The position numbers and the translations under genes are program-made. From NCBI GenBank assembly GCA_902729315.2, contig LR746275.1, positions 1,892,501-1,956,500 on the forward strand: a DNA stretch of 64,000 nt, written 5' to 3'. Source of the DNA: Spirodela intermedia (taxonomy: Eukaryota > Streptophyta > Magnoliopsida > Alismatales > Araceae). Under the pieces are notes generated by a model that saw nothing but the letters and a program-made list of their open reading frames with translations, ran no database searches and was not told the origin of the DNA. Shown here piece after piece: positions 40,545-54,067 of the stretch (position 1 is the stretch's first letter; each line of letters starts with the position of its first letter).

Positions 40545-40862
40545 GAGCCCGCAGAGTCTGGAAGAGGAACCCGTGACTCCTGCCACGAACCAACGACCAA
40601 GGTCTCTAAACATGCACATCTAATAAAATTTAGACCATAATACAGTGCTAAAATTATTCCAATGATAGTCACGAAGGAACAACGGAATTCTTGCAGAGGC
40701 GGGCAAATTTATCAGAATGCGTCAGTGATCTCCTCCATGTTGCTCACTTGAAACGATGTCTTCAGCCCAGAAGAGGAATCAAGCCCGGCAAGCCCGAGCA
40801 TGTGGGATTTGGTTGTACAGACGAGAATTAGGACAGTCTCCTCGTGCTCTGCACGACTTTTA
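40545..40862 (-). pseudogene. SABATH methyltransferase fragment F (exon 2 only)
   Basis: The reverse strand aligns to exon 2 of copies B and C: a KSRAEHEETVLILV start with an internal deletion, GLAGLDSSSG in place of the SAM motif DLGCSSG, a PPLQEF segment, then DLGRWFVAGVTGSSSRL near 40600-40550. The acceptor is lost and stops are present. A very weak exon-1-like segment ending TTCAG/GTTCG lies at about 40950-40990. Exons 3 and 4 are not found nearby. Confidence 0.65.
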
Positions 40863-42739
40863 TCGTATATGCTTCTCCAAAAACGCAAAAGACATACTGC
40901 AGACAAGAAATTGGTGAATGTGGTTGAGCATCTGTTTTCTCTAAACGAACCTGAAGAGCGGAACCCCAGGAGGAAGAGCTTAAAGAAGAGAAGAGAATCC
41001 CTTTCCTATGTATTTACTATGTTAATAGGAAATCAAATATTCCTACGGAATTTGCTTCTGGTTGGTTGGACAAAAAGCCACCTCTGTATAAAAATAAGGA
41101 GAAAATTTTCAAACTGCTCCCAAGAAATATGCTCTAGCAATGTCAATTTCTTTAGGCTCACTATAGGTATGTCAGTGGGGATCAAAATTATTGGAAAAAT
41201 GGTCATCTTGTGAGATTTGGAGGGGAAGTATCTAGAACTCTAAACAAAAGAGTTTGATCTATAGTTTTTTTTGAAGATCAAACTGATAGTATTTGCAGAC
41301 ATGGGTGACAACCATGCTTGAGGGTTGGAAGGCTAAATGTTAAGGATGCATTTCATCTTGTATTAAAAAATTTATGAGTTGAAGATGAGTGAATGAAAAA
41401 CAAGAAAATGGCCAGTTATAGCAACTCTTTCTTTGGCATGAAGGTCAAGGATGTGAATTTTGGAAGAAATATGAAGAACATCGTTTTAGATTCTTGGGTG
41501 AACATGATATGTCAAAGTACATTCTTTTAACAGGAATAGAGTTTATAGCTTATTCAACCATTTAAATTTTAAATGGCAGTCAGTTGCTTGGAATTCCTTA
41601 AGCTTTGGCTTTTATCTCACTAGTGATGGGATAAGTGTTTCATCTAAGGTCAATTAGAAAGGTAATTAGAAAGGTAGATATTTTTAAAATAATTCATTGA
41701 CTAATTGATGAGAAAATCTGAAACTAGTTATAGAGAGATGTATCCACCTAGTTCTGCTAAATAATTCATAGGCTGATTTCACACTGATTATTGTGTAATA
41801 CATTATAGGGCATTATGTGTATTCAACTACATCAACTGGTTATGTATTAGAGATTCAAAATAGAAAGTGTTCACGTAAAAATACAGCATAGTAAAACACA
41901 GACTGATAAAAGCTCTTGTTTCAAATTAGATTTGTGTATTTGAAATTTAGATGAATTACCTTGAGGGACAACTTCAAGACATAACTCAGCTCATGGAAGA
42001 TGATAAAGGGAAAATTTTCAAAGCCAATAAATTTTATAAGTAGAAGTCAATCTATATAGGTGACAAATCCTAGGGTTCAGATTTGATCTCAAGGATTTAC
42101 AATTTTTTTATAAAAACTAAGGAAACTGATGATTGAGACATGGAATCAAGGATGAGGATCAGATTTCACATTTGGGCATGAAATCAGGAGTCACATTTTG
42201 AGCAGAATTATTTCATATTATTTACATAAGTCAAATCTTAAAAGTTGGACCAAATAGTGAAATGGAGTCCTAATGTCATAGAAAAATCATATTTTCATGG
42301 AATTGAATTTTAGGCTGAAAGTAAGGCTTCTTATTCATTGATCATTGACATGTATTGTTCAATAATGTTTCAAAATTATATCTTAAATTTCCCCATTTCT
42401 ACCCATCACTATTTTTACGGTTATCTAACTTAACATTGATCAATTTTATGATTCACTAATGACTAAGTAATCAATCATTATTATAAATAATAATAAGTAT
42501 TCATCATGTCATTTCTAATCCATAACATATTCGAATTATTGAGCAAAATTTATACAAATCAAAACTGATTTTTAAAAATTTGTTAATACCTTTCAGAATA
42601 GTATAAAAAATTAAATTATATACCTCTTTTTGTAGTACATTATAGTTCTTTTTAATATTTATATTCCTTTATACACTCAAAGGTTTAATCAAAATATCAG
42701 AAAATTGAAATCTAGTATAAATTAAAATCAATAAACTAT
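40863..42739. other. AT-rich DNA, no supported gene
   Basis: Nothing is recognised except a possible exon-1 relic of fragment F at its left edge. It may include the downstream part of the copia element that follows. Confidence 0.4.
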
Positions 42740-45300
42740 CATATTCATTCACATGACCTCGAATAAAATAGTCTTTAATATATCTAGGCTTTGTTCTATA
42801 GTGGCACTAGTGTCGTTACACAAGATAGAGGCTTCTTTCCAATTCAATACAATAGTCAACTTAGGATTTCACCCACAAAACTTGTGTGCAACATATTTTG
42901 GGAGTTTTGTATTCAATTTTAATGGCAGACACAACAATCATTCCATAGTTCTTTGATGCCAAGGAAATTAGACATACTACTATAATTAAACACAACACAC
43001 CAAGAATTTTTCTAGAAATTGTATTTCTTGTGAAATCAGAATCATTTATAGCCAACCAAATTTATACTAATTTATTTTAATAGTTTAATTCTCAAGTCAT
43101 GTATACACGATATATCTAAAAATTCTTTTAACAACAATTAATTATGATTATCTTAAATCACTTTGAAATTTAGCACATAGTAAAACACCAAAAATAATAT
43201 CATCTACTGTTATCTCAAATTAAATAGAGATCATATCATTCCTATATGATTGTTTATGATCTACAGATTTTCTATTGCTTATCATGATTAATTTTGATTT
43301 TAATGTTAGAGGTTTTCTATTTTCTTTTCTCTGTAGAAGATCAAAATTTTCTAAAAACTTTCTAGTATATTTTAATTGACCCATCAATATTCATGATCAT
43401 CAATGCTAATCTTAAATTTCATTCTTCATGATCTCCAAAAACTCTTTACACTTTAGTCTGATGATCCAAATATTATATCATCAATCTTTTGGTGAATAGT
43501 AAGTATATTGATAAGTTTTCATTATCATAAGTTAACAATTAATAAATAATATACTTTTAGCCTTAACTAATAATAAATAGACCTATATTTGTGTTAATTT
43601 TTTAAAATTAGTTTTTATTTTATTAATTTGTTTTTTGGCTAAATATGTGATTTTATAAGATTTTATATGATTTTTATAAAAAATTAAATAAATAAACAAA
43701 AATAAAGAAAATAAAAAATTAGAAAAAGGGGGAGACCCACCAGCTAGTCGAGCCTACAAGCAGGAAAGCATAGTTGGGGTAGAGCCATGAGCAAGGACTT
43801 GAGCGGCTGTGGACCGATAGGGGCATGTGTGTGTCACTCCCTTTCCATGTTTGTGGGGCAATGAGTGGTTGTACACACAAGAAAGGGTCTTATTGATTCC
43901 AAAGTCTTGCGTTACTATATATGTGCCTCCACATTTGGCATATAACCGATGTGGAAGTAAACTGATGGTCATACCTTCCCCAAAAAGGTTTCATTTATTT
44001 TAGTACTTAAACTATCCCTTAGTTATAATAGAGATATGTTATGATGACGTCACATTATAAGGACATTAGAATACTTATTTCAATCTCTTTCATGCAAGCG
44101 CACGACTAACGTACATTCGAATCCTCCTAGAGCCAAAGCTAGTATTTTTATTTGATTAAATCGTGACTTTCCTATAGATCACCAATAAATGATTCATGAT
44201 AAAATGATCGTGAATTCATCAAGTAAATTATCTTTGATTGATCGATGAACAAACCTTCGTCGAGAAGCAGACGATCTGTTGGGAGATGAATCGTCACCTC
44301 TTGAGAGCATATCAAATACGATGAAAGCCTCCTCTTATTGTGCAAACCTGAGAATAAAGTTCCCTAACATATGCCCCACCTCCATCTAGCTCTTATTCGT
44401 TGGGTGACAATCGTTGGAGAGCTACAAAGTCATCATTTTTTTACTTCGCTAGGTGATAGTCACCAGAGACGATTCGATAATTCATTTCATTGATCTCTAA
44501 ACTTCGCAAGAAGATCTAGAGATTGCCCACATCTAAAGAGAGCCTTTGAGGCTGTGGACACTACACAACAATCCTCTTAAATGCTTAAGATTTTGATGCA
44601 TCGCTGACGCATCATCAGCTCGATGTTGAAACTCTATTTTCTAACATTCAACTTTAATTTTTACTTCATTTAATGATAATTTTTGTGATTTTAATCTACC
44701 AAACTATTCTTCATTCAATTACGATTCTTCTAGATTTTATAGATCTTAGTTTGATCAATTAAATTATTTGTAATTACTTAGGTAAGAATCATCAAATGGA
44801 ACTCTATTTCAGCTTGAATCCTATTTGTCAAGTGCTGACATCATCCGAACTTCTATGCCCTTATTTCTCTTTTTCATGAATTTTAAATATATTTTATTTC
44901 ATTTCTTAATGTAAAATTCATAACAAAATCATATTTTTTGAGGAAAATTTAAAAAATTACTTGATATTATATTACATCCCTATCATTGACCTAAAAGTTT
45001 TTCACTATTTTGTGAACTTTTATTGAATTATAATTAATACATTTGTTCAAAAATACTTCTAAATATATGAAAATTTATATTTTCTAGTTTTATAAATTTT
45101 AAATATGCATGATTTACTATACAATGATTAAGCCATGTCATATATGATCATCCTTTTTTAGTAAATAAAGTACTATTAAAACTTTCTCTACTAAATCTAT
45201 TTTCTACTAAGATATCAACCTTTCATATCAGCCTTTTGTAGGTTGCATAACACTATATAAAACTTTAGATAATTTTTAAAAATGATCACAATTTTCTGAA
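42740..45300 (-). pseudogene. Ty1/copia reverse transcriptase-RNase H remnant, interrupted by an LTR
   Basis: On the minus strand, right part (45300-45146): a KLSKVLYSVMQP segment (from KLxKALYGLKQAP), then VENRFSR and STLFTKK. After the LTR at 43509-45140 the domain resumes with DDIIFGSSD, the catalytic YVDDIIFG block, and later RNase H wording CLISLASKNYG, KTPKICCTQVLWVKS (from LVSWASKK, CCAQVLW). Many stops and frameshifts are present. Protease and integrase regions are not recognised. Confidence 0.8.
43509..45140 (+). mobile_element. Solo LTR (1,632 bp) with TATAT target duplication
   Basis: It starts TGATAAGTTTTC and ends AAGCCATGTCA, with TATAT immediately on both sides (43504-43508, 45141-45145). 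Same family as 23563-25197 but more decayed, and carrying about 115 bp (around 43985-44100) that the first solo LTR lacks, with a GATGACGTCAC motif. It is inserted in a copia reverse-transcriptase domain. Confidence 0.9.
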
Positions 45301-46152
45301 CTTAGAAAATCTAGATATTGATTCACATATATTTCTCAATTTCCTCATTTTAAATACACTTTTTACATAAATTTGATATGAAATGATATTTTATGAAAAA
45401 TATATGCTCACAAAACTATAATTAGATAATCTAGCTACTAGTGCATGTACGTTATCATTATATATTCCTATTTGAGTGTATTCTTGAGCTATTGCACTAC
45501 TCTTATATAAAATTACTTTTAGTCAATAATTTTTCTAGAACATCCACTTTATTGCTTTGATGTGTATTTCGATTTTCCTAGATACGAACATTCAAAATTT
45601 CTTTTCATCAAACTAATATAATTCCTCTTTTACAATAGAAATCTAATTTTCATCTTAGTAGTATTCTTTTGTATTTTTGTCTGAATTTGAAAAATAATGC
45701 ACTCAAATTTTCTGTAATTTTTAATCTAGATCTAGTTTGCACTACTTTCTTAGAATGTGATACAATTTTAACTGTTGAATGAATCTTCACATATTTCTAT
45801 TCTTTTTAAAAAGTTTCCTTTATTAGATTTTTGCTAAATTCAAGGAGCCTAACATCATCATTAATCAATAAAGACCTCTTCGTACACACATCAGAAGTGT
45901 CTACAAGTAGACATCAAGAAAATAATGAAAGGAGAGAATTCATAGCCACATATTTTAGACAATGACATGTTGACAAAATACGTAGTGATACAAATAAGCT
46001 AAACAAACTTATTTGGACTCAAACCCAACATTGAAGATATTTTTTGATAAGATATGAATATCTAAACTAAGTTTCAAAAAAAATAGATGTGAGAATCATA
46101 AGCTTTGAAGTAATGTATGTTACTGTTTAATTACTGCATATTTAAATCGTTC
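45301..46152. other. AT-rich DNA, possibly upstream part of the copia remnant
   Basis: Continues from the copia reverse transcriptase on the minus strand, but no motif is clear enough to call. Confidence 0.35.
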
Positions 46153-47285
46153 ATGTGTAACCATACATTTTGATATTTTTATATTATTTTAAGATAAATA
46201 ATTTTAAATAATTATACATGAAATATTTTTATGTGAGTTATAAAATTTTCTAGGATTTATTTTGGATTTTATGGAGTGTTTTTTGGAATTTCTTATAATT
46301 TTTAGGATTTTTTTGAGATTTTTAGGTATTTTGTAGGAATTAATAAAGGCAAAAAATAAAAGAAAATTGGAATGGGCCAAGCTGGGTCGAGCCAAGTGGG
46401 CCAAGCCAAGTGACCCAATCAGTTGAAATAGTAAGAAGCTGATTGTAGAATCATTATTGGGTCGACAAGAAAAGTGTAATTGATGGGTTGGTGGCAAAAG
46501 TAGAACTGATGGGTCAGCCTTAGACATGCAGATGTTGTGTATGTGGCATGTGTGGACTGAACAACATTTCAATGTAGTATCAGTGAACTGACATGATTTC
46601 TAATGTCCAATCAAAATCAGTTGATAATTCTCCTTTCAAACTCCCTTGTGTATATGTGTTCTTTCCCTTTTTCTATTTGTTCAAAAAAAAACTCAAGAAA
46701 TCTCGATTGAGTGCAACCTCTGTTCTATTTCACTTATAATATTTGGTACTGCTGAAAAGCTCTCGAAAAGACAATTCTATAGGCACCAATTATTCACAAT
46801 TTAGTTGTTTGTTGAGAGCACAATCCTAGCTTGATTTGAGAGCTCTATTGCTATGAAAACAATTATAAAGGTCCTTCATTCGATATACATTGGATAACTC
46901 CAGCGGTAATCCATATTAGTGTGAGGCCTACCTATTGATTACAACCAATCTAGAAAGATTTATTTGTATTTTACTTACTTTAGCTGTTAGATTTAAAGAA
47001 TTTCACCAGTCACAATTTACTTTCCAATTTTTTCTCCTTCTAACGATCAATTTTCAATTATTTTGTAATTATTGCTATCTCCCTTGATCCCATCCTCTAA
47101 TCCTTATAGTTTTTTCCTTCATCCACCTATTTCATTTCAATGACACAATTCACATGCTCCCAATGAATCGACCCTAAACTTGCCTTTGTACTTGATTTTT
47201 CATAATTTAATTGGTGATATTTAGGTTTATAAATATTTTGATTAACTGAGTTTGAGGTATTTCAACGACCTTCAATCACATCCTT
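46153..47285 (+). repeat. Long direct repeat, copy 1 (partner 49745-50733); LTR-like
   Basis: Shares with 49745-50733 a long series of landmarks in the same order: TTTTGATATTTTTATA, GGCCAAG..CAAGTGACCCAA, GTCCAATCAAAATCAG, AACTCAAGAAATC, AAAGCTCT(C/T)GAAAAGA, GACCAATCTAGA, CTCTAATCCTTATAGTTTT, GAGGTATTTCAAC. A TATATGTG..TTC promoter-like segment lies mid-way. The pair is about 2.5 kb apart, as for the LTRs of a small or gutted element, but clear TG..CA ends and target duplications are not visible. Confidence 0.7.
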
Positions 47286-47439
47286 TCAACATCCTTTCTT
47301 AGTAATAGAAATAAATTTGAATTTGTGTGGCCATTTTTTAAGACATTGAAAGACAAGAACATTGAAAGAAAAAAAAGGAAAAGATCTTGTGAAGGACTAA
47401 TTTAAATGGAGATTCAGATCACTTCTAAATTTTTTCTTT

Positions 47440-48195
47440 ATTGAGAGACAATCACCGAAGATAATCCATCGACCCATTTCATTGATTTTTAAAGTTTGAA
47501 AGAAAATCTAAAGATTCTCTACATTGTGAATGCTCAAGGAGAGCCTTCAAGCCATTGTATCCTCCCAAACACTCAAAATTCTAGCATTTGTCACTACAAT
47601 GTCAAAACTTTAATTTTTTTTATTTAAAACTTAATTTATTTTAAATTAGTGATATTTTTTATGATTTTAAGTTTCAAAAATCTTCTTTGATCAATTATGA
47701 TCCTTTTGACATTTACATATATTAATTTGATCACTTAATCATCTATAATTTTTACACAAGGATTGTCAAGTGGAACTCTATTTCCACCCAAATCACATTT
47801 GTCAAGCCACTAACATCATCTTGACCTCACACCAAAATTTCTCTTTTTGTAAATTTAAAAAATATATATCATCTTCATTATTTAGTCTTAAAATCATAAC
47901 GAATGATACAAATTATATTCTTTGTGATCAATGTAGAAACATTATATCAAATCATATTTTTTATATTTACCAAATATTATCTTACATCTTTGTGACCTAA
48001 TTTTAGAACCTTTTATCAAATTAATTAATTAATTAATTTTAGAGCCACTAATCTTACATCAAACCACTATTTTTATAACCTTTTATCAAATTAATTTATT
48101 TATTTTTATTGAAATATATCTTAAAATATATATATTTTATAGATTTCTAAATTGTAAATTTATATGATTTATTATACAATGATTAGGTCACATCA
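47440..48195 (+). mobile_element. 3' fragment of the 1.6-kb LTR family
   Basis: Aligns to the last ~700 bp of the solo LTR at 23563-25197 (CATTTCATTG..AAAGTTTG, CAAGGAGAGCCTTC, GGAACTCTATTTCC.., CATCTTGACCTC) and ends at GATTAGGTCACATCA. The TGATAAG end is missing. It lies between the two copies of the 46/50-kb direct repeat. Confidence 0.75.
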
Positions 48196-49744
48196 AGTAC
48201 TGATCTGTATCCTTTTAATAAATGAGTTTTAGTAATTATCAAATCTCTTTGACTCCAATAAATGTTAATATTCTAGTAAATTCATTTGCTTCAACATCAT
48301 AATGAAGTAGTTTGATTACCCTACTATTTAAGATTCTTGTTTTTTAGCATCCACATAGTAAAGTCCATTCTCTATCCTACTCCAAGCATCATGGTCAAAT
48401 GACTAAATCCAAATGGTCATTCTAAGTTTCCAATAGGGATAGTTTAGACCTGTCAATAAATGAAGAGGTAAATCAATTTACTGACTTTTAAGAACTGTAT
48501 AGCTTGATGAATTCGTCATAAGACCTTATCCATAAGATTTATTAAATGTTTCACTAAGGATAGTTCTTATATTAAGCTCTAGCCCCTAGCTAACTTACTT
48601 ATCAATTGGGAAAAAGGATATTGAATGTATTTTTTAGTACTATCTATTTTATTTGTAATAAATTATATTTATTTTTTTAGTTTAATTTTATTTTGATTAT
48701 TTTTAAATATAGTTCTCCTATCCTTAGTAAAGTAGGAATGAAGATGGAAAATCAAGATAATATTTTAGAGTGATTCAATTTGCTAAAGGCTAGAAGCACT
48801 TCCCATGTTAATCTTTATCAAGTTCTATTCATCGTCAAAAGTGATTATAGTGGAATTATTAGGATCAACTCTCTCTTACACCATAGAATTCTCAAGTCTA
48901 GAAATATATAATAGATGCCCATGTGGCAACAAATGCATACAAAGAGTTAGAATCAATCTTGTGAAAATAGTATCTTACCTTTTTCTCTCCTTGAATTTTC
49001 AACATCATGTCCTAATTTGAGTGAATTTTTCCCTTTAATTATCTTTGTTATCATGTCTAATGGCCATTACTATAGATAGATGAGTAAACCTTAATGAGAT
49101 ATGCCTTTCTGTAGAAAGACACAAAACTCATATGCAAAATTTGTAAAAGTCATAGGTCTTTAGATTTTTTAAGTTTTGATGAGTGGTTCTCATCTTAGTT
49201 TTATTTTTCGATTATCTTACACTGGTGGAAAAACCTTGCCTTTCACATATTCTCATGGATAAAAAAAAATTACTCAAATAGGCAAGAAGATTGACCATTT
49301 TACTCAGGAGATATACTTTCATTAGTCGTGTAAAATTTACAAAACTAAAAGTTAAAATGATTTTTTCTTTATCATTTTATTAACTGAATCTTCCTTCCAT
49401 AAATGATCACAAGCGAATATCTTAAACACAATACTAAAGATGGAAAAAATATTTCATTGAACTTCCCACTTATCTACTAATGATTGGATCCTAAAAATTC
49501 TATTTTATTTCAAATGCAGAATTTCCCACTTCTTCATAGTATGAGTTTGTGATTCAACTATGTCTTGTTCACATTTCATAAATATAAATATATTCACAAA
49601 ACTGATACTAACCCTACATGAAAGTTATTTCAAAAGGATTATGATAAAATGCATTCTTATCCTGCACTTACACTATATTTATCATCTTTTAATTCATAAA
49701 ATTAATAGAAATAATGTATTTTATCATTTAATTCTTGAGTTTTA
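48196..49744. other. AT-rich DNA between direct repeats
   Basis: No coding motif is recognised. If the flanking repeats are LTRs, this would be the remains of the internal region. Confidence 0.4.
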
Positions 49745-50733
49745 CATCATTCATGCACAAAGATGCTTTTTGATATTTTTATAATATTTTAAGATGATTA
49801 ATTTTAAATAAATATGTATCAAATATTTTTATAATTTCTAGGGTTTCTAAAGGTTTTTAGGTATTGTTTAGGAATTAATAAGACAGAAAATAAAAGAAAA
49901 TCTGAACAGGCCACACTTGGCCAAGCTAGGTTGGCCAAGCGAAGTGACCCAACAAGCCAAAATATTAAGAGGCTGGTAGTTAAATCATCAATAGGCCATC
50001 AACGAAAGTAGAACTAATGTGGTGTGCATAGATTCAACAATGTTTCAATTGACTATTGGTGATGTGGCATGATCTTTGCTGTCCAATCAAAATCAGATGG
50101 CAATTCCCCTTTTGAACCTCCTATATATATGTGGTCTTCCTTTTTTTTATTTGTTTGAAAAACAAACTCAAGAAATCATGACCAAAATAAACTTTTGTTT
50201 TATCCTACTGTGCAATACTTTGGTACCAATAGAAAGCTCTTGAAAAGATGATTCAATTGGTAGCAACTATTCATGGTTTGGTTGCATATTAAGGGATCCC
50301 CTGCCATGAAAACATGTATAAAGCCTTTGATCTGGCACACATTGAAACATTTCAGTAGTAATCCAAGATAGTGTGAAGTTTATGTATTGACTATGACCAA
50401 TCTAGATGGATTTATTTACATTTGACTTACTTTAATGCTTAGATTTAGAGGATTTCGTCATTCACAGTACATTTTTCCATTTTTCTCCTTTTCAACAATC
50501 AATTTTCAATCAAGTTCTGATTTTTGTTATCTTTCTTGATCTCTTCCTCTAATCCTTATAGTTTTCTCCCTACTTTGTTGACCACTTTCATTTCAATGAC
50601 ATGAATCACATGCTCTTTGGATCAACCTTGAACTTGCCACCATACTTGATTTTTACATGTTAATCGGTGAAATTTGAGTGCATAAATGTTTTGATCGAAT
50701 GCTTTTGAGGTATTTCAACAACCCTCAATCTTG
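49745..50733 (+). repeat. Long direct repeat, copy 2 (partner 46153-47285); LTR-like
   Basis: Same orientation and same landmark order as copy 1, slightly shorter, with numerous base changes between the two, indicating age. Confidence 0.7.
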
Positions 50734-51248
50734 TTCTGTCATACTATAATATGTAGATTCATCTTTTTTTCTTATTTCTAGAAGAAATATTTATTTATCC
50801 TACATAAATAATAAAAAAGCATCACACTTCAAGATATAGAAACAAAGAGTATACTAGCTAAAGGTAAGCATCAGCAAGGGGCAAAGCCATTAGGAGAGCA
50901 AATTAGCCCACATGCTTTGAATTGATATAGAAGTATGAATTCTCCATAACTCACAAGGGATATAATACCCAATTTTAGTGAGGTATAAAGACAACTAGAA
51001 CGACAAAGACCACTTTTTGTTTCCTTTGGAACACAACTTGGACCAATATGTTTGCCATTATATCTTGGACATTTCTATTGAAAAAGCAGTCCAAGTCCAC
51101 ATTCAAGAAGGAGAAGCCAAGATTGAAGATATGCTTTGGCACCAACATAATTCAAGGTATTATAGATCCAAAGGAAGAGGGAGGAAGTGTTTCTCTATTG
51201 GTCTGAACAAATATCTTCAAAACTAAAGGATCCATCAAAAAGAAATTC
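50734..51248. other. Intergenic 3' flank of SABATH copy D
   Basis: No gene or repeat is recognised. Confidence 0.4.
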
Positions 51249-53619
51249 TCAAGTTTTTCTTGCTAAGGATATAATGATATTGGTTAAACTTAATTGGCTT
51301 CTTCTGGTATCTTCATTGAAAACTTTAGCAAATCTAGAAAACAAACTTTCAATAATAGTCCTTCCAAAATGACTTACAAGAATGGGCTCTAACACTACTT
51401 GTAAAATATGTTTGTCCTCCAGTTGAACTCAGACTTTAGCATTATTGACATTAATGTCTACTTCAAACACTTTAAGGGACTCCAAGGAAAAGGATCCTTC
51501 TCTTATAATTTCACACTCACCTCCTCAGCAGAAGGTGAGTAGATTGGCAAATTAAAGGAATCAACCTTATCTTCCACACAACCCTATGCGGAAAAAAAAT
51601 AAATTCTGATAATCATTTAGATGTTATATTTTTTCATAAAATTTTGTACCAAACTACCAATATGATATAGCAATATATTTCATAAAAACACAGAAGGCAA
51701 TACAGTTAGGTCATGGGAGTACATATTTGTTTTTCACCATAAGAGTTTATTGAAACAAGATCAAAGAAAAATGTCAGGCTCTCTCTCTCTCTCTTATTAA
51801 ATAGAAGAAGAGATCTCATAATGTACAAACAACTAACGATAACAAAATGAAACTCTATAATTATGAGTAAATTACAGACCTCTTGGACCATCTCCATGAG
51901 CACTGACGACAACAAGTTCAAATGACATATAGCTTCAGAATTAAGCATATCAAACCTGTCCTTCCAAAGAACATTAGCACTATGTGGCCTCTTGATACCA
52001 TTTCTATTGATCTGAACCTTAGGAAATCTGAAAAGTCACATTTGAACTGGCTTGCGTCCACATCCAATGCATAAAGATTTTTTTCAGATATATTGATGCT
52101 TCCTTGTTTAAAGGGGGCTTATTATTTTTACTTATGGCCTTGAATAGGTCCTAAATATGCATTAAAAATGAAAAAATATTAGGAAAGGTATGGTTGATGA
52201 AAATGGATTAAAGAGGGATCTCGAGTGCAACTAAAAAAATGTTTTAAACGTGATAATTTTTTATACAACAGAGGTGGACCAAATATTGATCATTTAGTCT
52301 GCTCTATAGCTTCTTTTCCAGGAGTCATACTTTACACTAAGCTTACTCTATGAAATTTGCAACATTTATTAAATATATGTAATATTTATTATTATAGGTA
52401 TACACTCTCTATTATAGGCATGCAACATTTATTTAACTATTTATAATTTTATATATAAATTTCGAATTTATAATTCGCTACATGTTAAGGTACATAGAAA
52501 AGCCTCTAAAAGGCCTAGTGGTAAGGGCCTTAGAGTTTCATAACCAGACAACATGTCTAAGAGAAAACATGTTCTATTCAGAAGAACCTTAATCCATCAG
52601 ATATTGTTCAAACAACAAATAATCAGATGGACATCAAATATTGGTCATTGGACAATAGATCTAATGAAATAGAAAATTCTGAAGCTAACTATAACTAAGC
52701 CTTAATTGCACTATTCTTATCATTACCATTGAAATAATAGTGTTTCATCTGAATAAAGGGAAGTTTTACAAACTTGAGATACCCAATGGAGGCTAGAAGA
52801 GGCGTGAAAGAAGTTTATACTATTGGTGGGGAAGAACCAGCAACTCCTGCCACACAAAAGCAGCCAAGGTCCTTATCCTCTCGTAGATTATTGTAGGTCT
52901 CAAGAGAATAGAAGATGTCGTTCCAGTCTTTTCTTGGGAGGTCATTGAGAAACAGCTAGAATTCTGGTAGAGGCTGGCTGAGCCATTTGCATGGCACCTC
53001 AATGGTATCCACGATTTTCCCCACAACAAGGAGTGTGTTCTGCTTGAATGAGCAACCGAGGTTGACTATACTGAGCTTGTCGTTGTTGGTTGCGGAGACT
53101 AAATTGAGGACAACCTCTTTTGTGATAGACCACCTGCCCTCTATTATTTCTTTCCGTAGAAAATAAACAAAGAAAATGATGTAGCCCAAGACATAAGTTG
53201 AAGTGTCAACTTCAAATTTAGGCCCACTCATCATAAAGTGAAAAGTGGAAGAAAAAGAGCCCACATATGTCACTAGTGGGCTGGAGGTTTGAATTTAGCC
53301 CACTTTATGTCCTTTCACTTCTAGAAGGTACTTTATGTCTCATTCCTTCTAGAAGAGACTTTAATGTGGTTTAGTCTATACCTAAGATTTGTTTAGGATC
53401 TCTAACTATCAGAGGTTATACTTAAGATCTGTTCAAGATTTTTAACTGTCAGAGTCTATTTTTGGTCATTTTAGAGTTAATTAGAGTATTTTTAGAGAAT
53501 CTATTTAAGATCTCAATCTGTCAGAGTTTGTTTTAAGTCAGTTTAGAGTTAACTAGACTTTGTCCCCAGGATTTGTCAAGATCCTCCTTTTGGAGAATGA
53601 CCAACCTCCTTTCTAGGCC

Positions 53620-53627
53620 TATATAAA
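53620..53627 (+). promoter_or_regulatory. LTR TATA box
   Basis: TATATAAA followed by GGCCCCCATTG in the left LTR of the copy D insertion, a normal position for the element's own promoter about 230 bp before the primer site. Confidence 0.6.
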
Positions 53628-53850
53628 GGCCCCCATTGTAACTTGAGGTCCTCAGTTTTTTTTAGTTTAATCAGTTTTCACTATTTTGAGAACCTTTCCC
53701 TCTTGCTTATGGATTTAGGCAACCCCTTGTGGATTCAAGAGTTGAAGACTCCAAATCTATGGATTCAGAGGCAACTTTTTACCCCAAGATTAGAACTTTT
53801 AGGATTCAAGCTCATATCTTGTTTATCTTTCATGCAACTGTTACGTTAGT

Positions 53851-53862
53851 TGGTATTAGAGC
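53851..53862 (+). other. tRNA-Met-type primer binding site
   Basis: TGGTATTAGAGC differs by one base from the common plant retrotransposon site TGGTATCAGAGC and directly follows the LTR. A partial mirror copy (TATCAAAGCAAG) is at the opposite end on the minus strand. Confidence 0.8.
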
Positions 53863-54067
53863 AAGTCAATATTTCAATTAAGGTTCAAAAATATCATGAG
53901 ATAAATCTGCTCATATTGGTGATGATGATTCACCTGATTTTTTTCTATCTCAAAATCAAATTTTATTACTTTTCAAGATTGAATAGATCAAAAATCAAAT
54001 CTAACTCTATCTGGTTGATGAGCATTACTTTTCTTTTCTTTTTCTCTCCTTTGCAAAAATCAATGTC

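Noticed and set aside
48013-48038. AATT tandem run as a regulatory element
   Set aside because: It is a simple-sequence run inside an eroded LTR fragment, with no supporting context.
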